Positions 24,930 to 38,019 of a stretch of 64,000 bases of DNA are shown in pieces. Position numbers and translations under genes: made by a program. Each line of letters begins with the position of its first letter. Positions within the stretch are counted from its first letter, which is position 1. Origin of the DNA: Heterodera schachtii (taxonomy: Eukaryota; Nematoda; Chromadorea; Rhabditida; Heteroderidae); the NCBI GenBank assembly GCA_023374025.1, contig SIJG01000011.1:2424071-2488070 (forward strand), in the 5' to 3' direction. Under the pieces are notes generated by a model. The model saw only the letters and a list, made by a program, of their open reading frames with translations, did not search any database and was not told the DNA's origin.

Positions 24930-25558
24930 ATATAGTATAAGTTTACTGAATTATCTGGGACAAATATACATAAATTAAATGGTTTATTATTTTTAAAAGA
25001 GAGAATTTCTTCTAAATTTTTGCAAATTTTTAGGTATTTTGTTCGCATCAAAAATTTTCACTGAAACAGAATAAATTATTACAAAAAAAATATTTCGATG
25101 TATTTGGTTTGCAGTTATGAAGCTAGAACTTAAAAAATTGGCATTTTGAAGGTTAAATCCTTTTTTGGCAGTTTTTGTGGCAAATATTGAATATCAACAC
25201 ATTTTTTTTGTTATTTTAGAGGGTTTAAATTTCGGAGCAAGCCAAAATTTCGCCAGCCTAAACTCGCCAGATGAATTTGTGGACCAAACTTTGTCCTTTC
25301 TCAACCAAATTAAACATAGTTGGTATTGTTCGAAAGCATTTGAAAAACGATTTGACCTGCAAAATTTCCAAAAAAAATTTTTATTCGTGTACAAAAAAAT
25401 AATGATAAAAAAAGAAAACTAGGTTTTTGAGTTCCTTCTGGTCATAATTTTTTTGAAAGAACGAAAATTTATAAGCTTTTAGTCTATATTTCTGGCATTT
25501 TTAATCAATGTTTTATGTCCAAATTTGGTGTTTTTCGTCCAAATAATTTATAACCCTA
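24930..25558 (-). mobile_element. hAT-like remnant, TTTGGAC word family
   Basis: Read on the minus strand, the right edge begins TAGGGTTATAAATTATTTGG, close to the terminus of the 53.4-kb element (TAGGGTTGTAAATTATATGG). It is followed by the word TTTGGAC/TTGGAC ('ccaaatttggac' type, 25515-25545), and related GGAC/GTCC text recurs at 25278-25300. A possible, much decayed left terminus lies near 24935-24965 ('actgaattatctgggacaaa'). No target duplication was recognised. The frames at 25165-25422 and on the opposite strand lie within this remnant and show no family resemblance. Confidence 0.4.
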
Positions 25559-28132
25559 CTTATGACCATTGACAGAGCAAGGCGGGGCGGGGCCACCAAA
25601 TAAAAAAGTCAGCCACTTACGCCATTATTCTGATTTTATATATTATCTTTCATATTTTGATGATATTTATTTAATACAATATTTATACGTAATAACATTT
25701 TGATATTTCATATTATTTTACTTCTCAATTTAATTTTGTATAATGAACATTTTGTGAATTTTTTATTATTTCTTGTGCATTCAAATATAATAAATTTTCT
25801 TATGACAATATCTCACTATAACATTCATAAGTCATAATTTAAAAGTTATTATTAATTTTTAAATAATTTTGACCATTTCGATGAATCGAAGTAAAAGTTT
25901 TGTATATTGTGAACTTTTTATTTGTTTTAAATATAATTTTAAAATACTATTGTAAAAAATTATTTTAATTTATTTATATATTTCATTTTTCAATTGTTTT
26001 GGTTCTAAACAAAAATAAATATATTATTGTTGAATCAATTAATTATTAATCCTTGTGCAGCCATCCTTGTGACAAAAAGGGTCTTGTTGATTGCACCTTA
26101 TTCAAACTTAAGAAAATTAGTTTGAACATGGCATGCTGAGTTTAAAATATTTTTAAGTTTTGTTAAATCCCAGTAATTTTATTATTTTATATTTTTGGTC
26201 GAGAAATATAATTTTATATATTGTGTTGAAAAAATTTTTATTTTAATAATTATAACAAATTTTTGTTGTTTGGTTTTCGATGTTTTTTATTAGCCGTTCG
26301 TTTTCGAAAATAATTTTATATATTCTAGGCATGTAAATTCTAATGAGGGATTTAGATTCTTATTCATGTTCACGCGAATTCCTAAATTTCGTTACGTAAT
26401 TCCCATCGTGCAAATATCAAATAAAAACATTATTCTGATTTAATTTATTTTTTTTACTTTGAGAAACATATTAATTTTTGAAGGTTCATTTTTATCCGAG
26501 GGGATCACAATGAAATTTATTAAATAGTTTTTTTCCATTTTTTCAGCTTTGATTTTATCGTTTTTTCAAAATTTAATTGATTATAAGATAATAACTTAAT
26601 AATTCCATGAGGTAAGTTTTCATTGTGTGTCGCAACTTTATGTGATTAAATTTATCTTTGATAGGCAAACTCAGCGGACGAATTCTATTTTAATTACGTT
26701 TTTAAAACATTATGGATTAGTCTGTTTTTTCTTCAAGATTTCAAATTTTTTTATACTTTTGATCCGTTTTAAAGATATACTATCGATTATTAGTAAGCAA
26801 AATTTTAATTTGTTTATCTAATTAGTTTTGGTCAAAATAAATACTATTCACTTTTCATATTTTATATTTATTTTATCAAATTTTAATTTCTAATCTTAGA
26901 CAATTATTAAGCATTTGATACATTTTAGACCTGAAAGAACATTGCCAAGCGCAGGAATTTTTTATGTAATACTAAATTCATCCAATATTGCAATACTCAT
27001 TTGGAAGATAAGAAATTTATAATATTTATCATTAGAATGGTGATTTCATTTTCTTTTTATGGTCATATAGCCATTTGTATTTAATTTTAGTTTAATTATT
27101 TCATTTTTAATTTTCCTTTATTGGTTTATCATTTAATTTTTTTATTGAGAAAGCAGTTCAAAATTGCTTTCTTTTGTTTTTATTGTGTAGTTGTGAGAAA
27201 TGTAGTTGTCGATATGAATTAAATATTGTATGTCTGTAGAGTTTATTAAAAGAGCCAGATTTTCAGTTTATAAAAGTACAAAGTTAATAAATTATAGTTA
27301 TCCTTAAATTTGAAATATTATTGCATTTTATTGGGTGAATTCTTTTTAGTAACTTTTCTTCTTATAACAATCAAAATACAACCACATATAAAAAGGCATT
27401 CGAAACACTTGTCAAATATTTTGCGGGTTTAATTAATTAATGAATTGTGATATTGAATTAAATTGATTATTGCAGATAAACAATATGTTTAATCATTTAC
27501 TGCCTTGTCTATTTTATTTTTATTATATTAATAAAATGGTTTAATTTCTATTATTTTTTTCTTAAATACAACTTATATTTTTTTATTTTCATATAAAAAA
27601 ATATAACTGGGAAATCATTGATAATATTTATTTTTCATTCATTTTTTTATGTTTAATAGATTATTTAGTTAAACTTTTTATTTATTTGGATTTATATAAA
27701 TTCCTTTTTAAAATTAATCTAATATTCAAATTTAGCATTTTTATAAATGCTTTTGCGATTAATTAAACATTATTTTCTCTCATAAAGAATTCTGTATCTT
27801 CGTTTTCTTAAGTTGTACATATTGTTAATCTAATTGTATTTTAAGTCTAATTTTTAAATAAATTTGCAAACTTGAGATGTTTTAACTCTTTTTATTTATT
27901 ATCTTTATGCATGAAATTTAATTTTGTTTTGGTTTTTCATAAGATAGGAATTTCATCATTAGATTGGTTTCTGTCCAAATGTTAATAGAACTTATTTACA
28001 TAAGAACTTACCCTGATAAATTTTAAAATTTCCACATATGTTTACTTATTTTGTGCTGCTTTATTAAATTCATTTATATGCATTATAAACAATTTTTTGC
28101 ATCTGTTTGTAGCAAAAAACATATCTAAATAC
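25559..28132. other. non-coding DNA, mostly featureless
   Basis: About 2.6 kb. A short GC-rich patch at 25575-25605 ('aaggcggggcggggccacca') directly abuts the preceding remnant. The open frame at 26627-26821 is low-complexity. Nothing else was recognised. Confidence 0.5.
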
Positions 28133-28453
28133 TAGTGCTGTCCGAGACCAAAAATTTCCCGAGACTCGAGACTCGAGACCGAGACTCGACCCCGAGACCG
28201 ATACTCGACCCCGAGACTCGAGACCGAGACCCCAAACTCCGAGACCGAAACCAAAAAAACTCGAGACCCGAGACTTTTTTCAAAAAATTTTCTTATACGC
28301 TTAAAAATCGTGAAAAAAAATTTTTTTTTTGCATATTTCTTAACAAATTTTTATTTTTTTTTATTTTGACTCAATTTGGTACTATAATCAATCCAAAAAC
28401 GCAATTTTTTTGCGCTGTTTTTTAGTCAATTAAAAAAAGGGAATTTTGGAGCT

Positions 28454-28479
28454 CCGGCGGTGCCGATAGGCGCCGCCGG
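28454..28479 (+). other. GC-rich hairpin, copy 3
   Basis: CCGGCGGTGCC-GATA-GGCGCCGCCGG: eleven pairs, one of them T.G, closing a 4-nt loop. Same arms as the 20.0-kb hairpin but on the opposite strand of the window. Confidence 0.8.
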
Positions 28480-28586
28480 GGGAAATTTTGAAAATTTGAG
28501 TGCAATTTGTTAACAGATTTAGTCCAAAAAATGTCCAAATTTTTGCGATTTTGAGCCAACTTTTTATAAAAATGAGATTTTGGGTG

Positions 28587-28612
28587 CCGGTGGTGCCGTT
28601 AGGCGCCGCCGG
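28587..28612 (+). other. GC-rich hairpin, copy 4
   Basis: CCGGTGGTGCC-GTTA-GGCGCCGCCGG. Relative to copy 3 one C became T, turning a C-G pair into a T.G wobble rather than a mismatch. Confidence 0.8.
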
Positions 28613-28712
28613 GGAAATTTTTGAAATTTTAGTGCACTTTGTTAATAGATTTAGCCCAAAAATGACAATATTTTATGATTTTAATTTTTAAAATTATGAA
28701 TGAATTCCCACC

Positions 28713-29215
28713 GAAAAGGTAATAATTTTAAAAAACAATTTTTTTTTACTGTATTTGTGTTTTCATTTTATAATTAATGGCTGCCATAATATTAAATTGA
28801 ATGAAAAGGCTTCCATTGTTAAACAATTATTATGAATATGATATCAATTACATTTCATTGTGTATACCTTAATCGTTATTGATTAATTTTTTATGATATT
28901 TTCTGACAAATCTCTTAATGTGCTTCCTCATTAAATTATTTAATTTATAAACTTATTTTAAAGTCATTTATTTTTTGCTTTCAGGATGAAGGAAGATTTA
29001 TGAACATTCGGCGTCCAAACCAACAAAAAGATTTTCACAAAAATGACCAGTTTTGCGCTTTTGAGCCATTTTGTAAGAAAAAAATAAGTTTTTGGAGCCT
29101 GGCTGCGCGCCAAGAAAATTTTGGGTTTATATTGAATTTTCTTATGTATTTGGTAACATTATACATAAAAATGAACATTGTTGAGGAGTTTATTTTTTCA
29201 AAAATCGGCACTTTC
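28713..29215. repeat. AT-rich spacer plus decayed hairpin-unit text
   Basis: 28713-28985 is plain AT-rich DNA. From about 29040 the text 'ttttgcgcttttgagccatt' followed by 'ataagtttttggagcctggc' resembles the end of the unit at 28545-28590 ('ttttgcgattttgagccaac', 'atgagattttgggtgccggt'). This suggests a third, decayed unit in which the hairpin has become 'gcctggctgcgcgcc'. Confidence 0.4.
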
Positions 29216-29639
29216 TAAAACAGAAAATTTTTAAAAAAGCAGCATCTCAAAAAAAACTCCTTTGACCTTATCAGCAAAATAAAGATAAATCTGCAGATAA
29301 GCCCTGGAAACGTGTAAATTTTCATAAACTTAATGCATTAAAATTATAAAATTAAGTTTTGGAGAATAGAAAATTGACGCCCAAAATTTTTTGTGATTTT
29401 AAAGTTTTAGAAAGATTTTTAAAATTTGTTTTGATCGAAGAGATTAAAACTTTTGCAACTAGGAATCCCTTGTTACTAAGGCATTGATTATTTAATTATT
29501 TTAAAAATTTATTCATTTTTAGCGTTTGGATATTCGTTGGATTAAAAGAAGTGAATGCAAAATAAATTAATTTATCGCGATGCTCACCAACACTAAACTA
29601 ACCAAATGGTGTTCGCCATTTCTCATCAGTCAATTGGCG
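29216..29639. other. non-coding DNA, nothing recognised
   Basis: The segment 29580-29650 is GC-richer ('ttggcgtcactttcccaagc') and leads into the purine tract; no gene was seen. Confidence 0.45.
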
Positions 29640-29830
29640 TCACTTTCCCAAGCGACGCTATAGAACACATAATGAACAGTGCAGTCAGAGAAAGAATGAA
29701 AAATTAGTGAAGAAAGAAATGAGAAGACAGAGTGAAAGAGAAAAAAAAGTAACGAGAGAGAAAGAGACGAAGTGAGACAGAGAGAGGCGAGAGAAGGGAG
29801 ACAAAAAGAGAGAGAGATAATGAAAGAGAG

Positions 29831-29863
<33 letters not shown>

Positions 29864-29906
29864 AAAAAAGAGAAAAATTAGTGAAGAAAGAAATGAGAAG
29901 ACCGGT
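29640..29906 (+). repeat. GA-rich polypurine microsatellite with a duplicated 33-bp edge
   Basis: A GA-repeat tract with a pure (AG)n run near 29840-29862. The block 'aaaaattagtgaagaaagaa' plus 'atgagaagac' occurs on both edges (about 29699-29730 and 29874-29905), so the tract sits between direct repeats. The minus-strand open frame through it (S/L/F-rich) is simple-sequence text. Confidence 0.85.
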
Positions 29907-29960
29907 CGGGGTCGTTTTCGCGTGGCCATTTTCGCGTGAGGGACATTTTCGCGTGGTTGC
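29907..29960 (+). repeat. three tandem TTTTCGCGTG words
   Basis: The word cgttttcgcgtg/cattttcgcgtg occurs at 29913-29924, 29927-29938 and 29944-29955, with spacers of 2 and 5 bp. The CpG-containing word stands out in AT-rich DNA and looks like a terminal zone of a word-type mobile element, but no inverted partner was found. Confidence 0.55.
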
Positions 29961-30270
29961 ATATAAGCGAATTTTTTACTTTTTTATAGTTTGAAAAATT
30001 TTTTCACTCCGGTTTTACTTCTGGTGCTTAATTCAATCTACCTATATTTAAGTGAATTTTATAAACTAAATTAATACTGACAAATTATTATACGGCCTAA
30101 TAATTTTTTCACGGTCTAATGCTCTGCTGGTATTAGTGTAAACTCACCATCCCAACCAAATATTTGTGCGTAAAATGTTTGGGGCATTACTTTTGTACGG
30201 CAAAAAATTGAACAAAACAGTTAAGCTTTCCAATTGGTTAATCTCTTGGATATGTGAAAAAAAGAGTCGA

Positions 30271-30284
30271 CCCCCCCCCCCCCC
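30271..30284 (+). repeat. 14-bp poly-C run
   Basis: Uninterrupted run of 14 C between 'gagtcga' and a GAAAAAGAAAAAAAG purine run. Its length should be treated with care because homopolymers are error-prone. Confidence 0.85.
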
Positions 30285-30363
30285 GAAAAAGAAAAAAAGA
30301 AAAGAAATGTCGTGATGCCGTGGTCGGATTCGAAGACAGAGTGAAAGTGAAAAGGATAAAGAG

Positions 30364-30480
30364 CAGGGCTCCCAAGTGTCCTTATTTGTAAGATTTGTCC
30401 TTATTTTGGCATAACCTCCTTGTTTTGTGCTTATTTTTGGATTTGAAAATATTTGGAAAAAAGGGCGCTGCAAATCCAGC
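30364..30480 (+). mobile_element. solitary hAT-like terminus, GTCCTTATTT word
   Basis: The sequence 'cagggctcccaagtgtcctt' is followed by the word GTCCTTATTT (twice) and GTGCTTATTTTT, again the terminus-plus-word design. No opposite end or target duplication was found; the element text stops near 30480. Confidence 0.4.
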
Positions 30481-33400
30481 AGAATATTGACTAAACTTTA
30501 TTCATTAGGGATTTATATATCCTTCGGAAAAATGTTTTATTTTTAATCATTTAATTTCATTTGTTGAATGAAAAATTCTCAAATTTATTAATGTCAATTT
30601 TCTCGGTATTTGAAATATTTAAAAAATGGTCAATTTCGGGTTGTTCAAGTACTTGTCCTAAGTGATTTTATTCTATTTCTTGAGATAGTGAATTTAAAAC
30701 CATTAAAAGATAGTGTTTTAATAAATTTATTCGTCATTTTGATTAATTTCTATAAAATTGTTAGTATTTAAAATTTTCTTATCATAAAAAACATAATTTT
30801 TTTAAATCATTTATCTTTTATTTTATGCATTTATTTGTTAATTTTTTTCACATTATCTAACTTTTAATGAACTTCCAATATTTTCTTATTTTTAAAAAAA
30901 TATTTAAATTTTTTTACGTTTATAATTCTTAGTAAATTTATATATTCTTTTTCCAACGACATATTTAATTGTAATCGAAATTATTTTTCTTTACAAAGGC
31001 CATTTTAAAATCTTAGGCAAATCAAACGATTTTAAAATTTTAACCATTAGTAATTACGAAAAGAAATTAAAATCTATTTTAATATGATTTAGTACTAGTC
31101 TCTTAATTTACTTTTTGTATTTTTTTAAATAAAATTATTGAAAATATTAATTTATGAAGAATGAACAAGGATTGGATTTTTAAAATCTTTATACGTTCAT
31201 CTGTATTTTTTAAAATTGGTTTTAATGTCTTCAATCACAATTTTTAGCTCGTCTTGTTCGAAAATGCTGACAATTGATTTTATCCAGGAGGAGATTTGTC
31301 AAATGTTGTTTAAGATTTCTCGTATATTTTTTGCTTCATAGTTTGCCATATTTCGAATTTAAATTAAAATTCATGAAAATACTAATATTTGAGATTAATT
31401 TTCTTGGTTGAATAGATCGGTTTTGGGTTGCATAGAGTTCGACTCATTTAGAACTAACTTAGAAATTCTTAAATCGATGTCGCAGAGTTTTTAGCTTTTT
31501 TATAAATATTTTCTTAAGTTTCTTAATTGACCTTTTATTTTATGTTATTATTCTTTCTATTTTTATTGCTCAATTTGTTTTATGCTGGCTCCATATTATC
31601 TCATATTTTACAAATAGTTATTAAAATTTAATGCAAAATAAATAATTTAATATTCATAATAAGAATTTATAAATATATTTATTCATTGCGTTCGGCAGAC
31701 AATTCTTTTTAACTACACAAATTTTGAAATATTTTTATTTTAGCGAAAAGTTTATTGTATTATTAAATTCGTAATAAATTTTAGTACATTAACTTTATAT
31801 TCATTCAGCAGATGAATCCATTTAATTTATTACAATATGCTGAATTGCTAAAATATTTATAGGATTATAACCAATCAATTTTTACATTAAAATTTATCTT
31901 ATTCTTTGCCTTTTAAAAATTTATTGATATTTTTCGTTTTAAAAAAATCAATAAATTATTTTAATTTTGCTCTATTTTTTTTTATAAAATACTATAATTT
32001 ATATTCATTATTTATTGTTTTTTCTTTAGAAATAATAATAATTTTTCTCGATACCTGATCCAGTTGGTACTGAATAAGTAGTTATTATCATGGTTAATTG
32101 AAACTGTAATTTATAGCAATAGAGACAAAATTATTATTTAAATATTATAAAAAAAATTCTTTGTGAGCATTTATTTGAATTTTTATTTCACTTAAATTAT
32201 TTTTTGTCAGCATAATAGGCTTATCATAAATGCTGATTTATTAGTTCGTAAATAGTAATGTATGTCTTGGATAAATTAAATTTCTTTTTTGTTTTGTAAT
32301 GAATGAATTTAAAATTGCTAATCACTCCTTTATACCAGTTGACCTTGATAAGTTTTTTAAAACCTTTTTTATTTTTAATTTTAAAAAATTTTAAAAAAAT
32401 TTTGTTTTATTTTTTATTATATTCTAAGAAAATAGTTTTATCATTTATCTTGAATTAATTTCAATTTTAGTTCATTATTTTTTTTCGTTATTTTATATTT
32501 GAATATAAATATTAAATTAGTCCAGTATTAAAGAATAATATATTTACGAATTAATTCACCGGCAGTAGTATTTCAGGAACATTATTCACTTATAAATTTA
32601 GTAAATATAAGAGGTGTAACCGAATGTAATATAAATATTCTTTGTATTTTTATTATGTTTTTAATTATTTTTTAAATTATTAAAATATTTCGAATCACAA
32701 TTGATAACTCAACATTCTTTTACAAATGTCAGTTAATTTCAAAATTAAATTCCCGAGATGGAAATGAGTTCATCTCAATTTTATTAAATAAAATAAGAGA
32801 AATGATTAAATTATACTCGCAAAAATTTTCAATTTGAGCAACAGAGCTCGCACTAAATTCATTTACTAAAGTAAATTTTAAACTTAATTTTTAACATTTT
32901 TAATAAATGGTATTTTTTAAGAGAATTTAAAATGTATTTAATTAAATTCTTAATGAATTCATTGATACTATAGAGGATATTTGTTAGTTTTTTTTTGTCA
33001 TTTTAATTAGTTCTGCTTTTGTATTCATTTTAATTCCTTTTTAATGTATTGTATATTCCCAAGGATATATTGAGCAGATGCGCGTCGCATAATAGTTTTA
33101 AAAATTCAATTAATTAATTAATTTTTTTTTCTCTTCAAAGGATTTTTTATCTCAATCTATTAATATATTTTATAAATTAATTTTATTGATATTAAAATTT
33201 ATATTTTGATGAAACAAAATTTAATTGCTGCAAAATAATTTTAAACTTATAAAACACATTTGGACTTTATTATAAATGATAAAATACGCCAGGACCATTT
33301 ATTGTTATGAATAAGAAAATTTTCATTTTCATATCATTTTTTAACAACATTTTTTTCGTTCATTGACTTTAAAATATTAGAGTAAAAATATTAAATTTAA

Positions 33401-34455
33401 TATACTTTTCTGTTAATAAATAGCAAATCCTTGAAAATATTATGTCTTTAACAAAAAGGATGCATTTTTATATTTTACTGCGGTAAAATTTCTAAATACG
33501 GTGTATTTTAAAAATGTTTATTTTTTAATAATGCTTTTTTAAATTGGAAGATTTCCGGTGTTAATTTAATAAATAATTTTTGAGCCAATATTTTGTGGAT
33601 TATTTTATTAATAATTTCCATATCAAGTATATTTCCATTTATTTATTTTATTCGTCTGTGTGTCTAAATATTTTAATTGGCATTTTAAAATTAATTTCAA
33701 AAAATTCAGATATTTATGTTGATTACTACTATCAAGATTATACTTTAACGATTAAATAATTATTATTTACTTTTCTTGTATCCCTGAGTGCACTGATCAA
33801 ATTACAGAGGGGAAATTGTTGATCAAAAATTTGACCATTTTTGAGACTTTTACTACAGTTTGCACATGTGTGATATGGTTTCTGATTTGTTAAAAAAGCA
33901 CATTGATTTTGTTAAAGTTTTTATGTAAATTTAAATTTAACATTAGTTTAAGTTTTAATACATTTGTAAATAAATTCTTTTTGTTATTATTATATCATAA
34001 CTCAATTAGGTAATTGGAATCTTAATTTCAAATGAAACAATATCGCTTTTTTTAATATTTGTTCAATCTTCATTAAATTAAACAATTTAGTATTTGATTA
34101 ATAATTAAATCATGTAATTTTTAATCTTTTTAATATTTTCTTCTAATATTTATTTGCTGGTACGGATGTTAGATACTGTTAATTTCACATTTATTATAAT
34201 AACTGCGAATTAAAAAAAATTATAATTTAAAGTGTAGTGCACGGTCATTTAACCGAGAAGAGAAACCAAAAAAGATATATCATTTGCCAAACGAAGTGAT
34301 TATTTTCACCAAAATTTTGTTCATTACAAGAAGAGATTTATATGTTCTTAAAATTCTGAAAAAGGTATGTTCATATTGTTTATTTTGAAATTTTTCTAAA
34401 GACATTTAAAATACATATTTTTAAAATATTTTTTGTTATGAAAATCTGCAAAAAA
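30481..34455. other. T-rich non-coding DNA, nothing recognised
   Basis: About 4 kb without gene, RNA or recognisable repeat. Open stretches are all short and low-complexity. Confidence 0.55.
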
Positions 34456-34800
34456 TATAGCCACATTGTTAAAATGTGGCAGAAATCTTATCGCTATTTC
34501 CAGACCCTTTTAAACAAGCAGGGGATTCACTACAGTATATCATTACTTTAGCTGGAACAGGGAGGGATCCCGGTTTTTTGATTTTGCATATTTAAACATT
34601 ATTAAAAGTTAATGGCACTTTTTGGAAACACGCATGGATGGCACTTTTTAGGAAATGCACTAGTACCAATTGAAGTAAGACTAGGGAACATTTTCTGCTG
34701 GGAAGGGAATGGCAAATATCTATTAATGAAAGACCACAATCACAGACTATTAGACAAAATTATGAGGGCAAAACAATTAAACAAAATAATACGCTAACGA
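34456..34800 (+). other. compositionally complex patch, unexplained
   Basis: This patch is clearly less AT-rich and more varied than its surroundings. It holds an open stretch of about 40 codons (34471-34593, reading through 'LSLFPDPFKQAGDSLQYIIT') and, after a stop and in another frame, a 61-codon ATG frame at 34612-34797. A small direct repeat, 'atggcactttttggaaa' and 'atggcactttttaggaaa', lies at the start of the second frame. The two frames could be remains of a degraded coding sequence, but no family is recognised and the case for a gene is weak. Confidence 0.25.
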
Positions 34801-37800
34801 TTAAATATTAAGACATTGTTATTGTTTTTTTAAATATGATCTCAGATTTAATTTTCATGTAGAATTATTTATAAATTTTGTTTTTGCAAATTACTATTAT
34901 TATGTAGATTTTTTAAACGTTTTTAGCAAAAGACTTGATATAACATATATAGAATGTTTTTGTTAATTTTTCATTTATTTAATCTTTTAATTGGTTAGTT
35001 TAAATTTTGGGGATTTATATATTTGAGTTTTATTGCTTTCTCTTTTACATTAAGTAAAGAATTATTTGAACCTTGTTAAATTTTCGGCCATATAATAACA
35101 TAATGCTTTTTTGCTAATTTCTATTATTTAATTCTTTTATTTCCGTTTTTTTTCACTTTTACGAGTTTATATTTTTTGTATATCAAAAGTTCCATAGTCA
35201 ATTTATTTTTAAATGTATCTTTATTCAGATTGAATCTTAATAAACTCTTGGGTGAGCATCATCTTTAGAGATAAACAATTAATTCTGCTATATTTTCTTA
35301 CATATAGAAAAAGTATTATTTTGAGTTTTTTATAAACTTTCTTCGTTACTGCCTGCTGTAACCTCAAAAGAGACAGGAATTAATAAGCATCTCAAGCAGT
35401 GAAAAGCTCTGCATACTTCGTTTGCGAGACGAATGCCGACAAAATTATATGCTTGCAGATTAACTTTTAACGATAAATAAAATTTAAGAATTATTATTTT
35501 TCTTGACATTATGAGCTGTAATATTCTCAATCTATTTGTTTCAATTAATTATCATATTTATAATTAGGTTTAATTTCTTTATTAAATTTTATTTTTAGGT
35601 TTCGTAAAGTAACTATTCACATTTTACTTTTAACATTATAATATAAAAATTTTTACTTGCTATTTCTGGTTTTAGCATTACATTATTAAAAATTTTATTA
35701 GTTATATTATTCTTTTGATGGTGATATTTTGTTTACATTCGGATTTCAAATACTTTAATAACTTTATTAACCAAAAAAATAGGTTTATTCCATTGTTAAT
35801 GTTCAATTGATACATTTTATGAAATAATCTTTCTTTTATGGCTTTAAAAAAATTAACATGAAATATTTTATTGCAAATAAGTATAAATTATATTTAAATT
35901 AATGAGATTTGATATTTATTAATATCATGGATGAATCATTTAAAACATTTTTCATTAAATTATTACCATTTTAAAGTTCGATTTTATTTTTATCTTTGTT
36001 CGCTTCGTCTCTTGATTGTATAATGATAATTGATTATTCATATAAAATATCGAAAAAGGTCGCGATTTTTGAATTTGAAACTGATAGATTATTTTTATTT
36101 AATATTTCGTTTCTTTTATATTTCGTTTTGTTAAATTCAGCATTATGTGAATTATTTAATTCTAGTAGAAGTGTGAACATTCGTGCTATGCCGTTCTAAT
36201 ACGTCTTTCTGCTTAAAATTTTGGGTTTGTAATTCGATCTATATATCCTCTTAATGGTTAAATATTATTTATATAAATTGATTAAAATTTAAAATGCTGA
36301 CTTTTTCATTTTGTTTATTCATTTAAAATGCTTTTACATTTTTAATATATGCAATTATAAACTTTTTTATATTAATTTTGAATAATTAATTTTGGTTTGT
36401 TTATCTTTTTTATTTCGTTGAATCATCTTTTGAGCAATTGATTTGCTCTCATGGTACAATAAAAAATTTGTTGCTATTTTTGTTTGTCTGTACTTATTTC
36501 TGATTTTAATTATATACTTTTGTTTGTAAGGAACAATTATTATGTAGCCAAATATATTATCCTATTTTTTGTGGCTACTTCTCGCTCTTTAATATTAAAA
36601 TTCAAACAATTATGTAATTTTAAATTAAATTTAAAAAAAATCATATCATTAGATAAATTAGGTTCATTAAAATTAAATGCAATTATTTTTTTAATTACGC
36701 TCCGCCGGTAATTAATTTAAATGTCAATTTGCATCGAAGGCAATTTTCATCTGTATGTGTTTGGGTATTTAAAATTGTTTGATGTTATAAATTATGATAT
36801 ACATTAACAATTTTATCATAGTATGTAGAAAAAATGATTTTCGGTAGTAAATTAATAAAAAAATTTCTGTCTTTATATTTTTCTTAAAAATATATGTTCA
36901 ATATATAATTTGCATTTTTAAATTAAACATGATTTTAATTTAAGAGTTACTTCGTCTCTCGACTGAAATGTTCACCCACTATCCTTTATATATAATTTAT
37001 AGTAAAAATTTTTATTTTTAAGGCAAAGAAATATTCGTCTTAATTAATTTTAAGCTTTTTGTGTATGGTTATTTTATGATTGATGCTTTTTAAATTAATT
37101 TATATTGAAAATGTTGATTATTAAAAAATATTCTTTGTTTTATTATAAAATTGATTTCGCACTTGCTGCGATAGATCTTTTTAAATTTTCCGTTATCGTT
37201 GTTGGACTGGTTTTTTTTCCTTCATTTTTGCCGTTTTTACATTTAAATTCTATTTAAAATTGTTACTTTTACATTTTTAAATTTAAAAGTTTTAAATATT
37301 TTATTTTTAAATATTAAATAAAATAAAATTGCGTTGATATTTGCATTTGCATTGATGGTGAATATTAAATATCAACATCAATATTGAGTGAGACCAATGC
37401 CTTAATTTCTCAAATTTATTGAACTAACATAAAATAATTTTGCCATTTTTAATTTTGGTTTTTATTATTTTGTCTATTCTTATTTTTTATAATAATTAGT
37501 TTATTCAATAAATAAATTTTGCTATTAAGTCGAATATTTTAAGTAACCTGTTTCGATATTTTATATAGTTTATTTCATTAATTTTGTCCTGTTAGGACAA
37601 TGAATTCTTTTTAAATTTTTCTTGCACCAATACATTGTTATATGGCCACATTCATGTACTATGCGTTTTTTAGATGGTAATTAAAAATGTTCTAAATTTT
37701 CTTCGATATATTTCGTTTTATAAATTAAGTTTTAATTTTTTGTGATGATTTCCTAAAATATAAAAAAAAATTCTTTTTTTTTCCTTTATCAGCGGAAATT

Positions 37801-38019
37801 ATTTAATTCGTACAAATTTATAAAATTTTTTTGGTGGTTATTTTTGTTTGGGTATTTATAAATGAAAATTTTAATGGCAACAATAAGTGCCTTTTATCGA
37901 ATATTTTTTTTCATTTCTCTAATTAAATTTTTATGTAGTATTATTTTTTATTTTTTTATTTTAATAATTAAATTCAATTATAAAATTATAATATACTTAA
38001 ATGATAAAACTTTTTATTT
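34801..38019. other. T-rich non-coding DNA, nothing recognised
   Basis: About 3.2 kb. Several open frames of 60-75 codons (35330-35530 minus, 35996-36199, 36484-36711 plus) are rich in F/I/L/K/N/Y and start or end without any coding context. No repeat partner was noticed. Confidence 0.5.

Larger units (their letters stand above)
28133..28712 (+). mobile_element. hAT-like element, CGAGACT word family (right end lost)
   Basis: It starts TAGTGCTGTCCGAGACC and runs into about 130 bp built from CGAGAC/CGAGACT/CGACC words. An AT-rich spacer follows, then two tandem ~130-bp units, each beginning 'attttgg' plus a GC-rich hairpin (28454-28479 and 28587-28612) and ending in 'gcaatttgttaacagattta' type text. 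The overall plan matches 19522-20340: terminus, word zone, then tandem hairpin units. The inverted right terminus and target duplication were not found. Confidence 0.55.

Noticed and set aside
29630..29962. 110-codon minus-strand frame
   Set aside because: Translation of the GA tract and the CGCGTG words.
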